Below the pieces are notes generated by a model. It was not told the DNA's origin. It did no database searches and was given only the letters and a program-made list of their open reading frames with translations. From contig WNNJ02000183.1 in NCBI GenBank assembly GCA_012934845.2, positions 1 through 64,000 on the forward strand: a stretch of 64,000 bases of DNA, given 5' to 3'. Origin of the DNA: Pomphorhynchus laevis. Lineage: Eukaryota > Acanthocephala > Palaeacanthocephala > Echinorhynchida > Pomphorhynchidae. The translations under genes and the position numbers were made by a program. Numbering within the stretch: the stretch's first letter is position 1; each line of letters opens with the position of its first letter. This document shows positions 55,060 to 64,000 of the stretch, piece by piece.

Positions 55060-56810
55060 ATGCGATCAAATTGCTCTTCCATATAAAACGTTTTATATAA
55101 CAAACTTTTCGAGCCTTTGATGTTATATAATTCTTTAATCAAAATTCGATTTGTCGATAAAACTAATTATGCTGTCTAAATTTTCTGATTAATTTACTTT
55201 AAAATTGTAGACTGGTGTTTGTAAAAATAAAATTTGTTCTGACTTTCTGGTTTAAAGAATTTTTAAAACGAACTTTTTACTAATATTTTTGTTCTTGAAG
55301 AATGTTTTTAAAGGCTAGTCTTTAATAATTATATCCAAAATAATTTTTAATTATTTTCAATCAACAGTTTATAATTTTAAATCGTTTGTTTAGTAAGATT
55401 AAATTGTAAAAATATACAATCTTCATCATCTAGTTTTGCTCTTTAGAGCAATTATTTAATACGCTCATTGCGCGCTCAATTGAATTTTATGTCATTATCG
55501 CTATTTCACTGTTTCATAAGATTATAATTGGTAGTGTCCATTGTGTTCTCCTGAAGGCAATGCGTTATGACGAAATTTTTCTATTTTAAAATAATTCGAC
55601 AGCCGATGCAATTTGCACTCTAGATTTCAAGTTTTACGATGCCCATTTGCTTTTACAATCGCCATTGACTTTAATTAACAATCACAATTTATCACTTCAC
55701 AATATAATAGAATGGCTTTAGGTCATTTTGTTTAAATTTGCCTTCACATTTGACAGTCACGTTTATATATTTCGAAAGACATGTTTGTTACTTAGTGGCC
55801 GTTGATACTACGACCTAATTTGACATATTTTAAACAGTTGATTATTCTTAACATTCAAGGAATGCAAGTTTGCTTAACTGTTTAGTTTTTTTATCATAGC
55901 TTAAGTGTTCCATTTTTACCAAATTTGCAATTTGTTTCGTACGCATCAAGCTAAAAATACCTAAAATAAAGTTTGTGGTCTATTCTTATTCTCGTGCACA
56001 CTAAATTGCTTGTACATTTAAGAATAATGCATAATTATTTGTAAAACTAAACCTGGTAATCTTAGAAGACTGCAATTCGTTGAATTACTCATGTTACTGC
56101 TACAAATTTGGTTCCTTTTATAACAGTCCAATTGTCCGCAGGTGCTGAAATTTACTTTTTCATATTGATAATTATTGTTTTGTGTCAAACACAAGAAATG
56201 TGCAAATTAATTTCTAAACTTAAAGCAATATTTATTTGGCAAGTAGTAAACTGTTACAAATATATATTGATTTTATCTTAGAAGTGACGATTTCCAATAT
56301 CATCAAATAAAGATGCATTGCCAATAAATTTTTATGTTTTAGCTTTTGAAATGGCCACTATACTATTGACTATTATTATATTACAAAAGATGAAGTACAA
56401 TTGCTTCCATTGATTTACAAATGAATAAATCAATGTAAATCAATCTACATTGATTATAGTTTTATAATCAATGTATTTTAATTAATTATTCTACATTTAT
56501 TAAGTATTATATATAATATTTATATTTTATGGGATATTTTAAATAATATTAATATTTTATGTTTTATTTATATTATATATGTTAATATATAATATAAATA
56601 ACATTATATAATATATAATATAATTAACTTATTATAATAAGTTAATATAATATTAAAAATTACAATTATTTATATTTATATCATATCTTATATTATTACT
56701 AATCTTGTCAATTTTATCTTATTACACGCACGAATTACATAGTAATTGTATTTCACTTGTTTATCATTATTAAATAATGTGTTTTATATAAATACCCATT
56801 ATTTTTAAAC
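55060..56810. other. AT-rich intergenic region upstream of the Lingerer homologue
   Basis: I find no supported ORF, repeat or RNA gene. 56470-56680 is almost pure A/T. The promoter of the downstream gene may lie in the right part, but no element can be assigned by eye. Confidence 0.5.
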
Positions 56811-56851
56811 TTTGGTTACTCAGGTGAGAAACCAAAGTTTCTCACCTGAGT
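56809..56851. repeat. Interleaved inverted repeats (two exclusive hairpins)
   Basis: AAACTTTGG (56807-56815) pairs with CCAAAGTTT (56832-56840). ACTCAGGTGAGAAA (56818-56831) pairs perfectly with TTTCTCACCTGAGT (56838-56851). The arms overlap in an a-b-a'-b' order, so only one hairpin can form at a time. Confidence 0.85.
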
Positions 56852-56894
56852 TGCCTAATAGATAAAATTATTTAATGCAATTTTAATAGTTTAT

Positions 56895-57078
56895 TGTTAA
56901 ATAATTATTGGAGCTGGATCAAAGAAAATATTAAATTTTTTATTGATATTTTGCTAACCTCTGTTAGCATCTCCAGATGATAACATCTTCAGTAATTTTC
57001 TAAAGATGCTAACAGAAGTTAGCGAAATATCAATAAAAAATTAATATTTTCTTTGATCCAGCTCCAATAATTCTTTAT
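56895..57078. mobile_element. Foldback MITE copy near the Lingerer start
   Basis: TTATTGGAGCTGGATCAAAG on the left and CTTTGATCCAGCTCCAATAA on the right are perfect mates. The inner arms are GCTAACCTCTGTTAGCATC and GATGCTAACAGAAGTTAGC. It ends 131 bp before the first ATG of the Lingerer homologue. Same family as the cluster at 3.8-4.9 kb. Confidence 0.85.
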
Positions 57079-57209
57079 CAATAATGGATCATTATCAACT
57101 TTTTAAAGTTTATCGTTATTTTATCGTTTTTACTTGTTTACCTTTTTAGAAATTTAATCGGTTAACTTTGTTGTAGATATTTTTCGATTAATACAATTTT
57201 AGACCGTCA

Positions 57210-60080
57210 ATGTCCGCATCACGAAATCATACATCTTCATTGACGGCTTCTGCCACTGAAACTGTTCATAAGAATAATGACTCAGAAGCGGTAAATTTGC
57301 AGAAAACAATTCTTTAATTTAATTTGTTTGTATTTGTTAAGCCTACGGCAGAATCAATTCGTTTAATGAAACTAATGGAAGGAACATTGTCGAAATACGA
57401 TGATCCTACCGCTGAGAAGAAGGTTAAAGAATTAATGGAGGTAATGAAAGGTGAAGACCCTACCTTGACTGAAGATAAAGCATTTTTGGCATTGTATGAT
57501 CATAACTATGATCTACAAGCAACGATTAAGCACATGAAACAGTTGAAGGAACAGGGTACATATAATGACGATGAAGACAAATGGATCACAGTGGAAAAAA
57601 AGAAGGGTTCTTCCACTGTTGTCACTGATCGTCAAAGTCAAGATGGAAGTGCTGTCGGCGATCAGGATATTGGCGTTGACAATCTGCCGGCTCATTCACC
57701 TACTGCAGCAAGATATGAACGACCCCCTCACAGAGGATCAGGTAGTGCTCGTCGTGGAGGATATAGCAATCGGGGTGAAGATCAGCGTAGCTACAGAAGT
57801 TGGTATTTTGCAATCTTGTTATTTAATCTTTTCAAGTTAATATTATTGACATTAATCGTTAAAATTAATTAACAGTTACCATTTGTATTAGTTTATACAA
57901 ATGAGAGAGATCTCTTCAGTAGTTGATGCGTATCGCCAGTTGTTTTATAGATTTATTAATTGATTATGAAATTTTATTATTAAAATTGATTATTGTATTA
58001 AACAGATTTATTAATATATTTGAGATTAAGTCATTTAACTGCATACTCTGATGTTGTACTCAAAACTCTAAATTTCGCTTATATTTACAAGTTTTGAGTA
58101 TGTAGCCAAACTATATTTTAAACTGGGTTAAAGTATCTCGAAATTGCACTAAAGAAGCGAATTTAATTTTAAATTTTAAAACTATTAAGTCTCTTAAATG
58201 TTTGTCCTGCTGTCTTGATAACTTCATGCCTGGCCGACTTTCCTGTTCATGCCGAGCCCGTGCTTTCATGCCGAGCCCGTGCTTTCATGCCGAGCCCGTG
58301 CTTTCATGCCGAGCCCGTGCTTTCATGCCGAGCCCGTGCTTTCATGCCGAGCCCGTGCTTTCATGCCGAGCCCGTGCTTTCATGCCGAGCCCGTGCTTTC
58401 ATGCCGAGCCCGTGCTTTCATGCCGAGCCCGTGCTTTCATGCCGAGCCCGTGCTTTCATGCCGAGCCCGTGCTTTCATGCCGAGCCCGTGCTTTCATGCC
58501 GAGCCCGTGCTTTCATGCCGAGCCCGTGCTTTCATGCCGAGCCCGTGCTTTCATGCCGAGCCCGTGCTTTCCTGTTCCGTTGGAACAGGAAAGCACAGGC
58601 TCGGAGTTCGGAAGTTGCGCGGATTGATAGTGTGCCGAGTTCATGAAGGAACGTGAAAGATACTGGCCAGATTGATCCTGTGCTTTCAACTGCAACTGGT
58701 ATGAAAATATATTGGCGGATGTCAATGTTAGCATATTTATAGACTTTCTTAGTTTCGGCTTCCTTGCCACACTAGCCGCGCTATATACCGAACTGCTAAG
58801 GTTAATGAGTGCTGTTATAAATTAGCCTAAAACACTTTAAATTAGTCCAAAACACTTTACGAAAATCTCAACTCATTGAAAGTTGCCATTAAATAATCAA
58901 TGTCAATATTTCTTACAAATATTCAATTTTTGTTTAATTTAATATTTTAATATTAAAATAAAAAATATGTAAATATTAATAAATGTAAAATATAATAATT
59001 AATATCATATATAACTTAAAATGTAGATTTATAAATTATAGAATAAAACTATTATTTTAGTATTTTAGAAATACCATATATGAAAAAAGTAAAACATACA
59101 AATCTAGACATAATACCACATAATCGTTCACTTTAATTTTTATCAATCGGCATTTTGTTTATTTTGAATGTATTTTTAAGTGTTCTCTTATGTAAAACAT
59201 AACACTTGAAAAGGACTATTGCAATAGTCCAAAATTTGTGAACAATAATTCCTTATTTTATTATTGAACATTACTATATCTATTTTGATTTAAATATATA
59301 CGGACATTATTTAGCTATGATTTAATGGTAGTCTGGAAAATTGACATATTTACTTCTTTGACTGTTTAGAAACAGGTAGGAAATTAGTATCTCTATATTA
59401 TGTAAAATTATTTGAAGAAATATATGATTACGACAAAATTACATTTTTGTTTTTAAAATTAATATCATCTATATATATAGTTTGCCTTGATAATTTACTC
59501 AGTAAACTCATTATTTATTTCAAGCTTATAATCTTTTTCTATAAGTCTGAGTTTTGCTGAGGTCGATTTTCTAGGTTTTCTTAATTCCAAAGAAATTTGT
59601 GTGTCTATTATCTGACAAGGATATACATTCACTTTATTTACGTTATGATGAATAAATATTCAACCTAATTTATCACTTTTTTATAATTTCAGGAGGAGGT
59701 AGTAGTGTAAATCGACGACCATTTACAGGTCGTGGTCAACGTGGATCATCTCGTGGTCAGCGTGGATCATACAGAGGTGGACGATATAATAATTCGAACA
59801 GTCGTCAATTTGTTGATAATCATTACAACAAAGATCAATTTGAAAGTAACGAAGATAGCTGCTTTTCACCTTTCGATTCGCCATTCTTCGACAGCAATGT
59901 TGAAGATTTACTTAATATCAATTTGCTGGAAACTCGGGTTTTTACCAGAAAAATTTCACAAACGTCAAATCCAACAGTTACAAAAAATTATTCTAATGTA
60001 CCACGTCATTCATATGTACATACAAGTTCTGATTTTGTCCCGAATACCAATAATTCATCTGGGAGTTGGGCAGACCTTGC
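57210..60080 (+). CDS. Lingerer / UBAP2L-like protein, first three coding exons (incomplete 3')
   Basis: Proposed exons: 57210-57290, 57342-57798 and 59693-60080. The ATG at 57210 opens 27 codons. Intron 1 (57291-57341) is 51 bp, GTAAAT...TTAAG, phase 0. Exon 2 starts PTAESIRLMKLMEG and holds a UBA-like domain (KKVKELMEVM, KAFLALYDHNYDLQATIKHM), then DEDKWITVEKKKGSS and an Arg/Gly-rich stretch. Intron 2 (GTTGGT...TTTCAG) joins so that RSYR-R-GGSSVNRR stays in frame. Exon 3 continues RGG repeats (GRGQRGSSRGQRGSYRGGR), then LLETRVFTRK, close to the conserved S-E-T-K-I-F-T site after the RGG box, and SGSWADLA before a good donor (GC/GTATGT at 60081). The family consists of RNA-granule-associated ubiquitin-binding adaptors. 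Later exons are not seen in this window. The exon 2 donor is the least certain point. Confidence 0.8.
58245..58600. repeat. 19-bp minisatellite (17 copies) ending in a palindrome, in Lingerer intron 2
   Basis: The unit TGCTTTCATGCCGAGCCCG repeats from ~58252 to 58556 almost without change. It is GC-rich against an AT-rich background. The last unit passes into GTGCTTTCCTGTTCC (58564-58578), which pairs perfectly with 58582-58596; with one mismatch the arms extend through CCGAGCC/GGCTCGG. All three plus-strand frames are open through the array simply because the unit has no stop; I do not call a protein. Confidence 0.95.
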
Positions 60081-61091
60081 GTATGTATATTATTTGATAG
60101 TCATTTAAGCATTTATAATGTTAAACTTAAAATTGTATTTCCAGCTTCTATGAGAATAAACTAAATTTATTCTTCTATTGATAATCATTTCATATTGATT
60201 TAAATGAATTTTCAAAATAATTTTAACATTTAACTGGTAACGAGCAACTAACAATTGAACTGGATTTCAATTAACAATTTAATTGGATATATTCATGTAA
60301 AACATAACTGGTTAATAGCCAGTTAAGGGCCAGTTATATAATAGGTTATATATAAACTGGTTACTAGCAACTTAGCATATATTCATGTAAAACATATTTT
60401 AAAGAATTTCGCAGTATTCAAAATCAGTATCCGAAAGTTATTGTGAGTAACATTATTTTGTCTCAATGATTTCCACTCGTATGTATAAGAACACATTCGT
60501 CACCTCTTTATAACGAACTTTGATATTTATATAAATACCTGTTTATTTGTGTTCGTAAAAAATAAATAATAAAAAATAATTTGATAAAAAAATAAATTCA
60601 AAAATAATTATTTCATTTTTAAAAATAATTAATTATAAATTGTTTGTCTATTAATCGAGTGAATGGAAATATTTTGGTATGAATTTTAGTAAATTTTACA
60701 ATTAATTTTACATTAATCTAAGTGAAATAAGAGCGATTGTTAACGTAAAATTAACGCAATCATTAAATCTCGATAATTTTATTTAAAATTTAATTTTAAA
60801 GAAATCTTTTCTGTTTAGAAGTCGCCGTCATTGATAGTCTCTGTGGTTTGTACACAACGTAATTTCCGGTCGACGTAAATAACAGAAAAAGCACTAGTCC
60901 CCAGATAATTGTTATTTATCCATCCCTCTTCAGTTTGTATTTATTGCCTAGCGTAAACTCGCAAGTGCAAACAACAAACACAAACCTAACATATTTCAAA
61001 TTTTCATAGTTTGTGTGCAAAAACATGTGTATTGCTATTTCAAAAAGCTTATTGATAATAATGATCAATTTTATTTTTGTGGATTTATAAA
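60081..61091. other. Intron 3 of the Lingerer homologue or intergenic, no exon recognised
   Basis: AT-rich. CTGGTTAATAGCCAGTTAAG and GGCCAGTTATA repeat around 60300-60380. No exon of the Lingerer family and no other gene is recognised. Confidence 0.45.
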
Positions 61092-61099
61092 TTATCTAA

Positions 61100-61725
61100 A
61101 TTAATTATTTTAAGCTAATTGATCATCAAATTTACAGTATTTTCGTTTTAATAATTTGCAGTGTTTTATTGATTATTTATGTCCATGCCATAATTAAAGG
61201 TGAATGGAATGCGTATCAATAAAAATACAATTTTAATTTAATTTTAATTTTATTGAACTCTCATCACCACTGCCATTAGCGTCAGCAAGCGCTATTACGA
61301 TACAATTGGAAACTGAGTATAGATACCCGTTGTATAACATTGTAATTAAAAATAACATTCCTGGAGAACGAACAGTCCATGGCCTTATAGTAAGAGACTC
61401 TGATCATTCAGTTTCATGGAAATCTAGTGTGCTTTTGTTTATCAACGCTGAAAATTATGTTAAAGAAACGTTACCTAGAGAAAGATGCAGTAATTATAAA
61501 TTAGGTCCAAATGAATATGTTTCAGTCATCGTTGATCTGACTGAGATATTGTTTGGCTTTCCCGTTACCTACAGATCCACCGGACAACTATTGAATTTTC
61601 GATTGTGTATTGGGTGGCATTGCGTTTTGAAAAGCGTTATATACAACGAAACACTGCTCTTTCAAAGGCATGAACAAATGTCGACATCTTTTAAATTCGG
61701 AAATTCATTTGCAGTTGTTCTGTGA
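61100..61725 (+). CDS. Small secreted-type protein, paralogue 1 (leader exon plus body exon)
   Basis: The leader frame (61100-61199) reads KLIDHQIYSIFVLIICSVLL and IIYVHAIIK, a hydrophobic signal-peptide-like stretch. GT at 61200 and AG at 61278-61279 define an 80-bp phase-1 intron, and the junction codon becomes GCG (Ala). The body then reads SASAITIQLETEYRYPLYNI, VIKNNIPGERTVHG, SWKSSVLLFINAENYV, RCSNYKLGPNEYVSV and LLNFRLCIGWHCVLK to a TGA at 61723-61725. It has three Cys in the mature part. No ATG opens the leader: the position aligned with Met of paralogue 3 is not ATG. Translation would need an upstream exon or a non-AUG start, or the gene is dying. I do not recognise the family. Confidence 0.5.
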
Positions 61726-61923
61726 TAAACTGAATAATTAAAAAATATAGCAGTTGATGGTTGATATAAACTCAACTCATTTAACTTGTCCTGTACATGT
61801 AAATACTAAATTCAACATAAAATACGGATTTGCTCGGAATCGTATGTCACACTTGATTGTCAATCGACCATCGTAGACACAGTGGGCATGAATGTAAATA
61901 AGTTTATACATGAATCACTTTAT

Positions 61924-62087
61924 TTTATCTAAATTAATTATTTTAAGCTAATTGATCATCAAATTTACAATATTTTCGTTTTAATAATTTGCAGTGTTTT
62001 ATTGATTATTTATGTCCATGCCATAATTAAAGGTGAATGGGATGCGTATCAATAAAAATACAATTATAATTTAATTTTAATTTAATC
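61924..62087 (+). pseudogene. Paralogue 2: duplicated leader exon without body
   Basis: Nearly identical to 61092-61254 (a few base changes over ~160 bp). The 40-codon leader frame (61933-62055) stays open with two amino-acid changes, and its donor AAAG/GTGAAT is kept. Downstream I find no clear counterpart of the body exon. Like paralogue 1 it lacks an ATG. Confidence 0.55.
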
Positions 62088-62294
62088 ATCCTTTGATTGG
62101 AATTTTAATTTAAATAATATCGATGATCTTACAACTGGAATAGATTTTGGGATTAATAATTTAAGAAATTGATTTTATATTAGATTTTTATAAAGACGTA
62201 ACTTTTTTAACAGTGAATGCTACGCTTAAACACTACATATCGGCAATCGTAAATGTAGTGTGTGTGAATATAATATTATAAGAAACGATATTTT

Positions 62295-62646
62295 ATGTTC
62301 AAGCTATTCGATCATCATATTTACAATATTTTGTTTTTACTGATTTGCTTCTTATTACAACCTATCAATTGTCAATCAATTGTTTCGCATATTACATATT
62401 TTTATATCTGACATTGTTCACAGACCATCAATGCTACTGTCAACAACTACCCTGGTATTTGCGGTCCCCGTTTACAATATCTACATTTATCAATTAATGG
62501 TTTCATCCGAACCAAAAAATGTCTTTACGGCTAATCCGTTTTTCTCGCTGTGCACATCAAATGGCATTAAGTGCAAGATAACTTTATATGCTTCGCAAAG
62601 ACCAGTTAAGTATCAATATCAACTTCCATGTGTTGCTATGATGTAA
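62295..62646 (+). pseudogene. Paralogue 3: secreted-type protein with ATG, frame broken
   Basis: The ATG at 62295 starts MFKLFDHHIYNILFLLICFL, then LQPINCQS, an aligned and better signal peptide than in paralogues 1 and 2. A 42-bp GT...AG segment (62382-62423) could be removed in frame, giving SI-TINATVNNYPGICGP up to a stop. The other body frame (to 62646) reads VFAVPVYNIYIYQLMVSSEP and LCTSNGIKCKITLYASQRP. ITINATVNNYP aligns with ITIQLETEYRYP, and VPVYNIYI with YPLYNIVI, of paralogue 1 but in two different frames, so a frameshift between them is likely. Alternatively it is a short 60-70-aa secreted peptide. Confidence 0.45.
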
Positions 62647-62868
62647 GCTAATAAATACTGAGATATGTGCTACTCCGGTACGATATTACGTAATGATGTT
62701 TTTGTGCGGAGACCTGAACATTTTTTCTGTTTAACTAATAAAAACAACATTTGCATGCAGAAACACATTCGAAGAGGTTTGACGTGCAATTAGCACTCGC
62801 TTATTTAAAATAGTCTGTGAGTGCGTTTAAAATCAACAATTGCTGAGCATTTAGAACACTTTTGAACA

Positions 62869-63378
62869 ATGAATCTTTATGTTCGTCTTAATTCGCTGCT
62901 GACAGAATCGCAAGCTGAGGATTCAATTGATACATACAACGTGGCTAAAAACAACAAAGATATTTCCCAAGGCAATCTTAAGCCAATTTCGCTCAAGAAA
63001 GAAGACAAGGTATTGCTGAAAGAGAGTTGGATTGAAACTATTAAAACTATGAGAAGTCTGGGTTCGGTTGAGTTTTGTTTAGACTTAATCGGTATCACCG
63101 ACCAGTTAGAACGCACTATGGTTGACAAGTTGATAGCATTGTTTGATTGTATTGTTGCACCAGAGTGTGATAAGCATATTGACGGTGATGTGCTGGCTAT
63201 TGAAATACACGGAAAGCTTGAAAATGGCGATGAAGCAATTCAGATATATTTGTGTATCTTTTTAAACTTTATAGAAAAACTGATTTGGCAAACTTGGAAT
63301 GACAAGCTGCATTACATTTGGATTCTGTATTTATTGAACTTTAAGGCAAACACACCGAGATTTTGCCCAATAACATAA
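62869..63378 (+). CDS. Divergent globin-like ORF
   Basis: 169 aa from ATG to TAA, single frame. Residues 41-75 (SLKKEDKVLLKESWIETIKT, SVEFCLDLI) resemble the first helix of invertebrate globins, including the conserved Trp (W54). Residues ~124-158 (FLNFIEKLIWQTWNDKLHYI, W) resemble the last two helices. The middle is short (~50 residues instead of ~90) and I cannot find the CD-corner Phe or the proximal His in a convincing position, so haem binding is doubtful. It may be a globin-fold relic, a mis-spliced view of a multi-exon gene, or an unrelated helical protein. The 40-residue N-terminal extension is polar. Confidence 0.4.
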   Translation: MNLYVRLNSLLTESQAEDSIDTYNVAKNNKDISQGNLKPISLKKEDKVLLKESWIETIKTMRSLGSVEFCLDLIGITDQLERTMVDKLIALFDCIVAPECDKHIDGDVLAIEIHGKLENGDEAIQIYLCIFLNFIEKLIWQTWNDKLHYIWILYLLNFKANTPRFCPIT

Positions 63379-64000
63379 ATTGGATGTCTAAATTGAATTC
63401 TTTCTCTTTTACCTTTGACAAAGTCATCTTTGTCAAATAAACAGAACAATATTTTCAAATAAATAATATTATAATATGATATAAATAATATAAATAAATA
63501 AAATCTTACGATTAAATATTTTGGATTTAATATTTTGCAACTGGAAATTATTTTAGTTTTAATAATAAGCTTTAAATGACCGGGTAACTCCGTTTCGTTC
63601 ATAGACTTTTCAACAACGACTTTTCGTCCAATGGAAGACGGTTTTTCGCCAATTAAAAGAGATTATAGCAACAGTATGGAAGGAAAATGAATATCTTACA
63701 AATGTTTGTCTTTACATTTGTAGAAATCTCTTCTTTCGTAAAGAGCTTTTTCTAAATCTTAAACAGTATTTGACAAGATTTAAACATGTATTATCCGTCT
63801 GCATGATATATTTAATGAACTTTGTAAATTATTGTTTGTTGCTTTGCTTTTGCATTTTTATATTTCTTAAACTCTTTATGTAATTTCTCAAGTTAATCAT
63901 TCAAGGGTTTAAGTTCAATTATCTATCTAAATCCTAAATTCTCAGTTTTGTATCATTTCATAGTGTTGTTATTCTTTTTAAATAACTGTAAGCTTTTGAA
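63379..64000. other. AT-rich 3' flank, nothing supported
   Basis: CTTTGACAAAGTCATCTTTG contains overlapping short palindromes. A short open stretch near 63602-63690 (MEDGFSPIKRDYSNSMEGK) is too short to call. No RNA gene seen. Confidence 0.4.

Noticed and set aside
52700-56800. Mitochondrial DNA insertion, suggested by the high A+T content
   Set aside because: No mitochondrial gene wording is recognisable. The only RT-like blocks fit a Penelope-like element better.
57324-57341. MFVFVK as the true N terminus of the Lingerer-like protein
   Set aside because: It is translated from the end of intron 1. The ATG at 57210 with a 51-bp GT-AG intron gives a proper N terminus in the same frame.
58202-58656. 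Three overlapping plus-strand ORFs of 135-143 codons across the 19-bp minisatellite
   Set aside because: They are the same stop-free unit in three frames, inside an intron of the Lingerer homologue.

Overview
The window looks like a piece of an AT-rich invertebrate animal genome. The evidence is GT-AG introns (one only 51 bp), a multi-exon homologue of the animal Lingerer/UBAP2-UBAP2L family at 57.2-60.1 kb, and dense animal-type LINE (non-LTR) retrotransposons. There are no bacterial-style operons, ribosome binding sites or terminators. I cannot name the species from sequence alone.

Layout. (1) 1-3124: tandem array of nine ~360-bp satellite units, open to the left. (2) 3.1-6.6 kb: a decayed LINE ORF1, a cluster of foldback MITEs, and decayed LINE pieces in both orientations. 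(3) 6.59-13.5 kb: the best preserved elements. Family A is an L2/CR1-superclade LINE with 20-bp 5' repeats, ORF1 and ORF2. It is cut in its reverse transcriptase (RT) and joined to family B, a nearly complete LINE with one intact 1007-aa ORF (Cys cluster, RT, restriction-like endonuclease). (4) 13.5-21.9 kb: decayed LINE fragments, including a ~4-kb minus-strand CR1-like element C. (5) 21.9-33.9 kb: minus-strand copies of A (A2, A3, A4) nested in a plus-strand CR1-like element F; a 2.25-kb block is duplicated almost perfectly. (6) 33.9-44.1 kb: three ~380-bp tandem units, a long (TA)n, RT fragments, a 5'-truncated A copy (A5) and tiny 3'-end-only insertions of A and B. (7) 44.5-48.8 kb: CR1-like element D, almost full length but broken. 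(8) 48.8-52.7 kb: more minus-strand CR1 debris. (9) 52.7-57.1 kb: AT-rich spacer with a Penelope-like RT remnant, an AT-rich repeat family (J), a two-way hairpin and a foldback MITE close to the Lingerer gene. (10) 57.2-60.1 kb: first three coding exons of the Lingerer homologue, with a 17-copy 19-bp minisatellite in intron 2. (11) 61.1-64 kb: a tandem family of small, apparently secreted proteins in three states of repair, then a divergent globin-like ORF.

Most of the window is retrotransposon accretion. A, C, D and an ORF1 fragment (E) share an ORF1 N-terminal C..C..W....C-x2-C finger; C, D and E also share an R-I-W/R-x-R-G-H motif. They are therefore related lineages although their RTs differ. 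Host genes are confined to the right-hand ~7 kb. The items most worth following are family B, the secreted paralogue cluster and the structured satellite.
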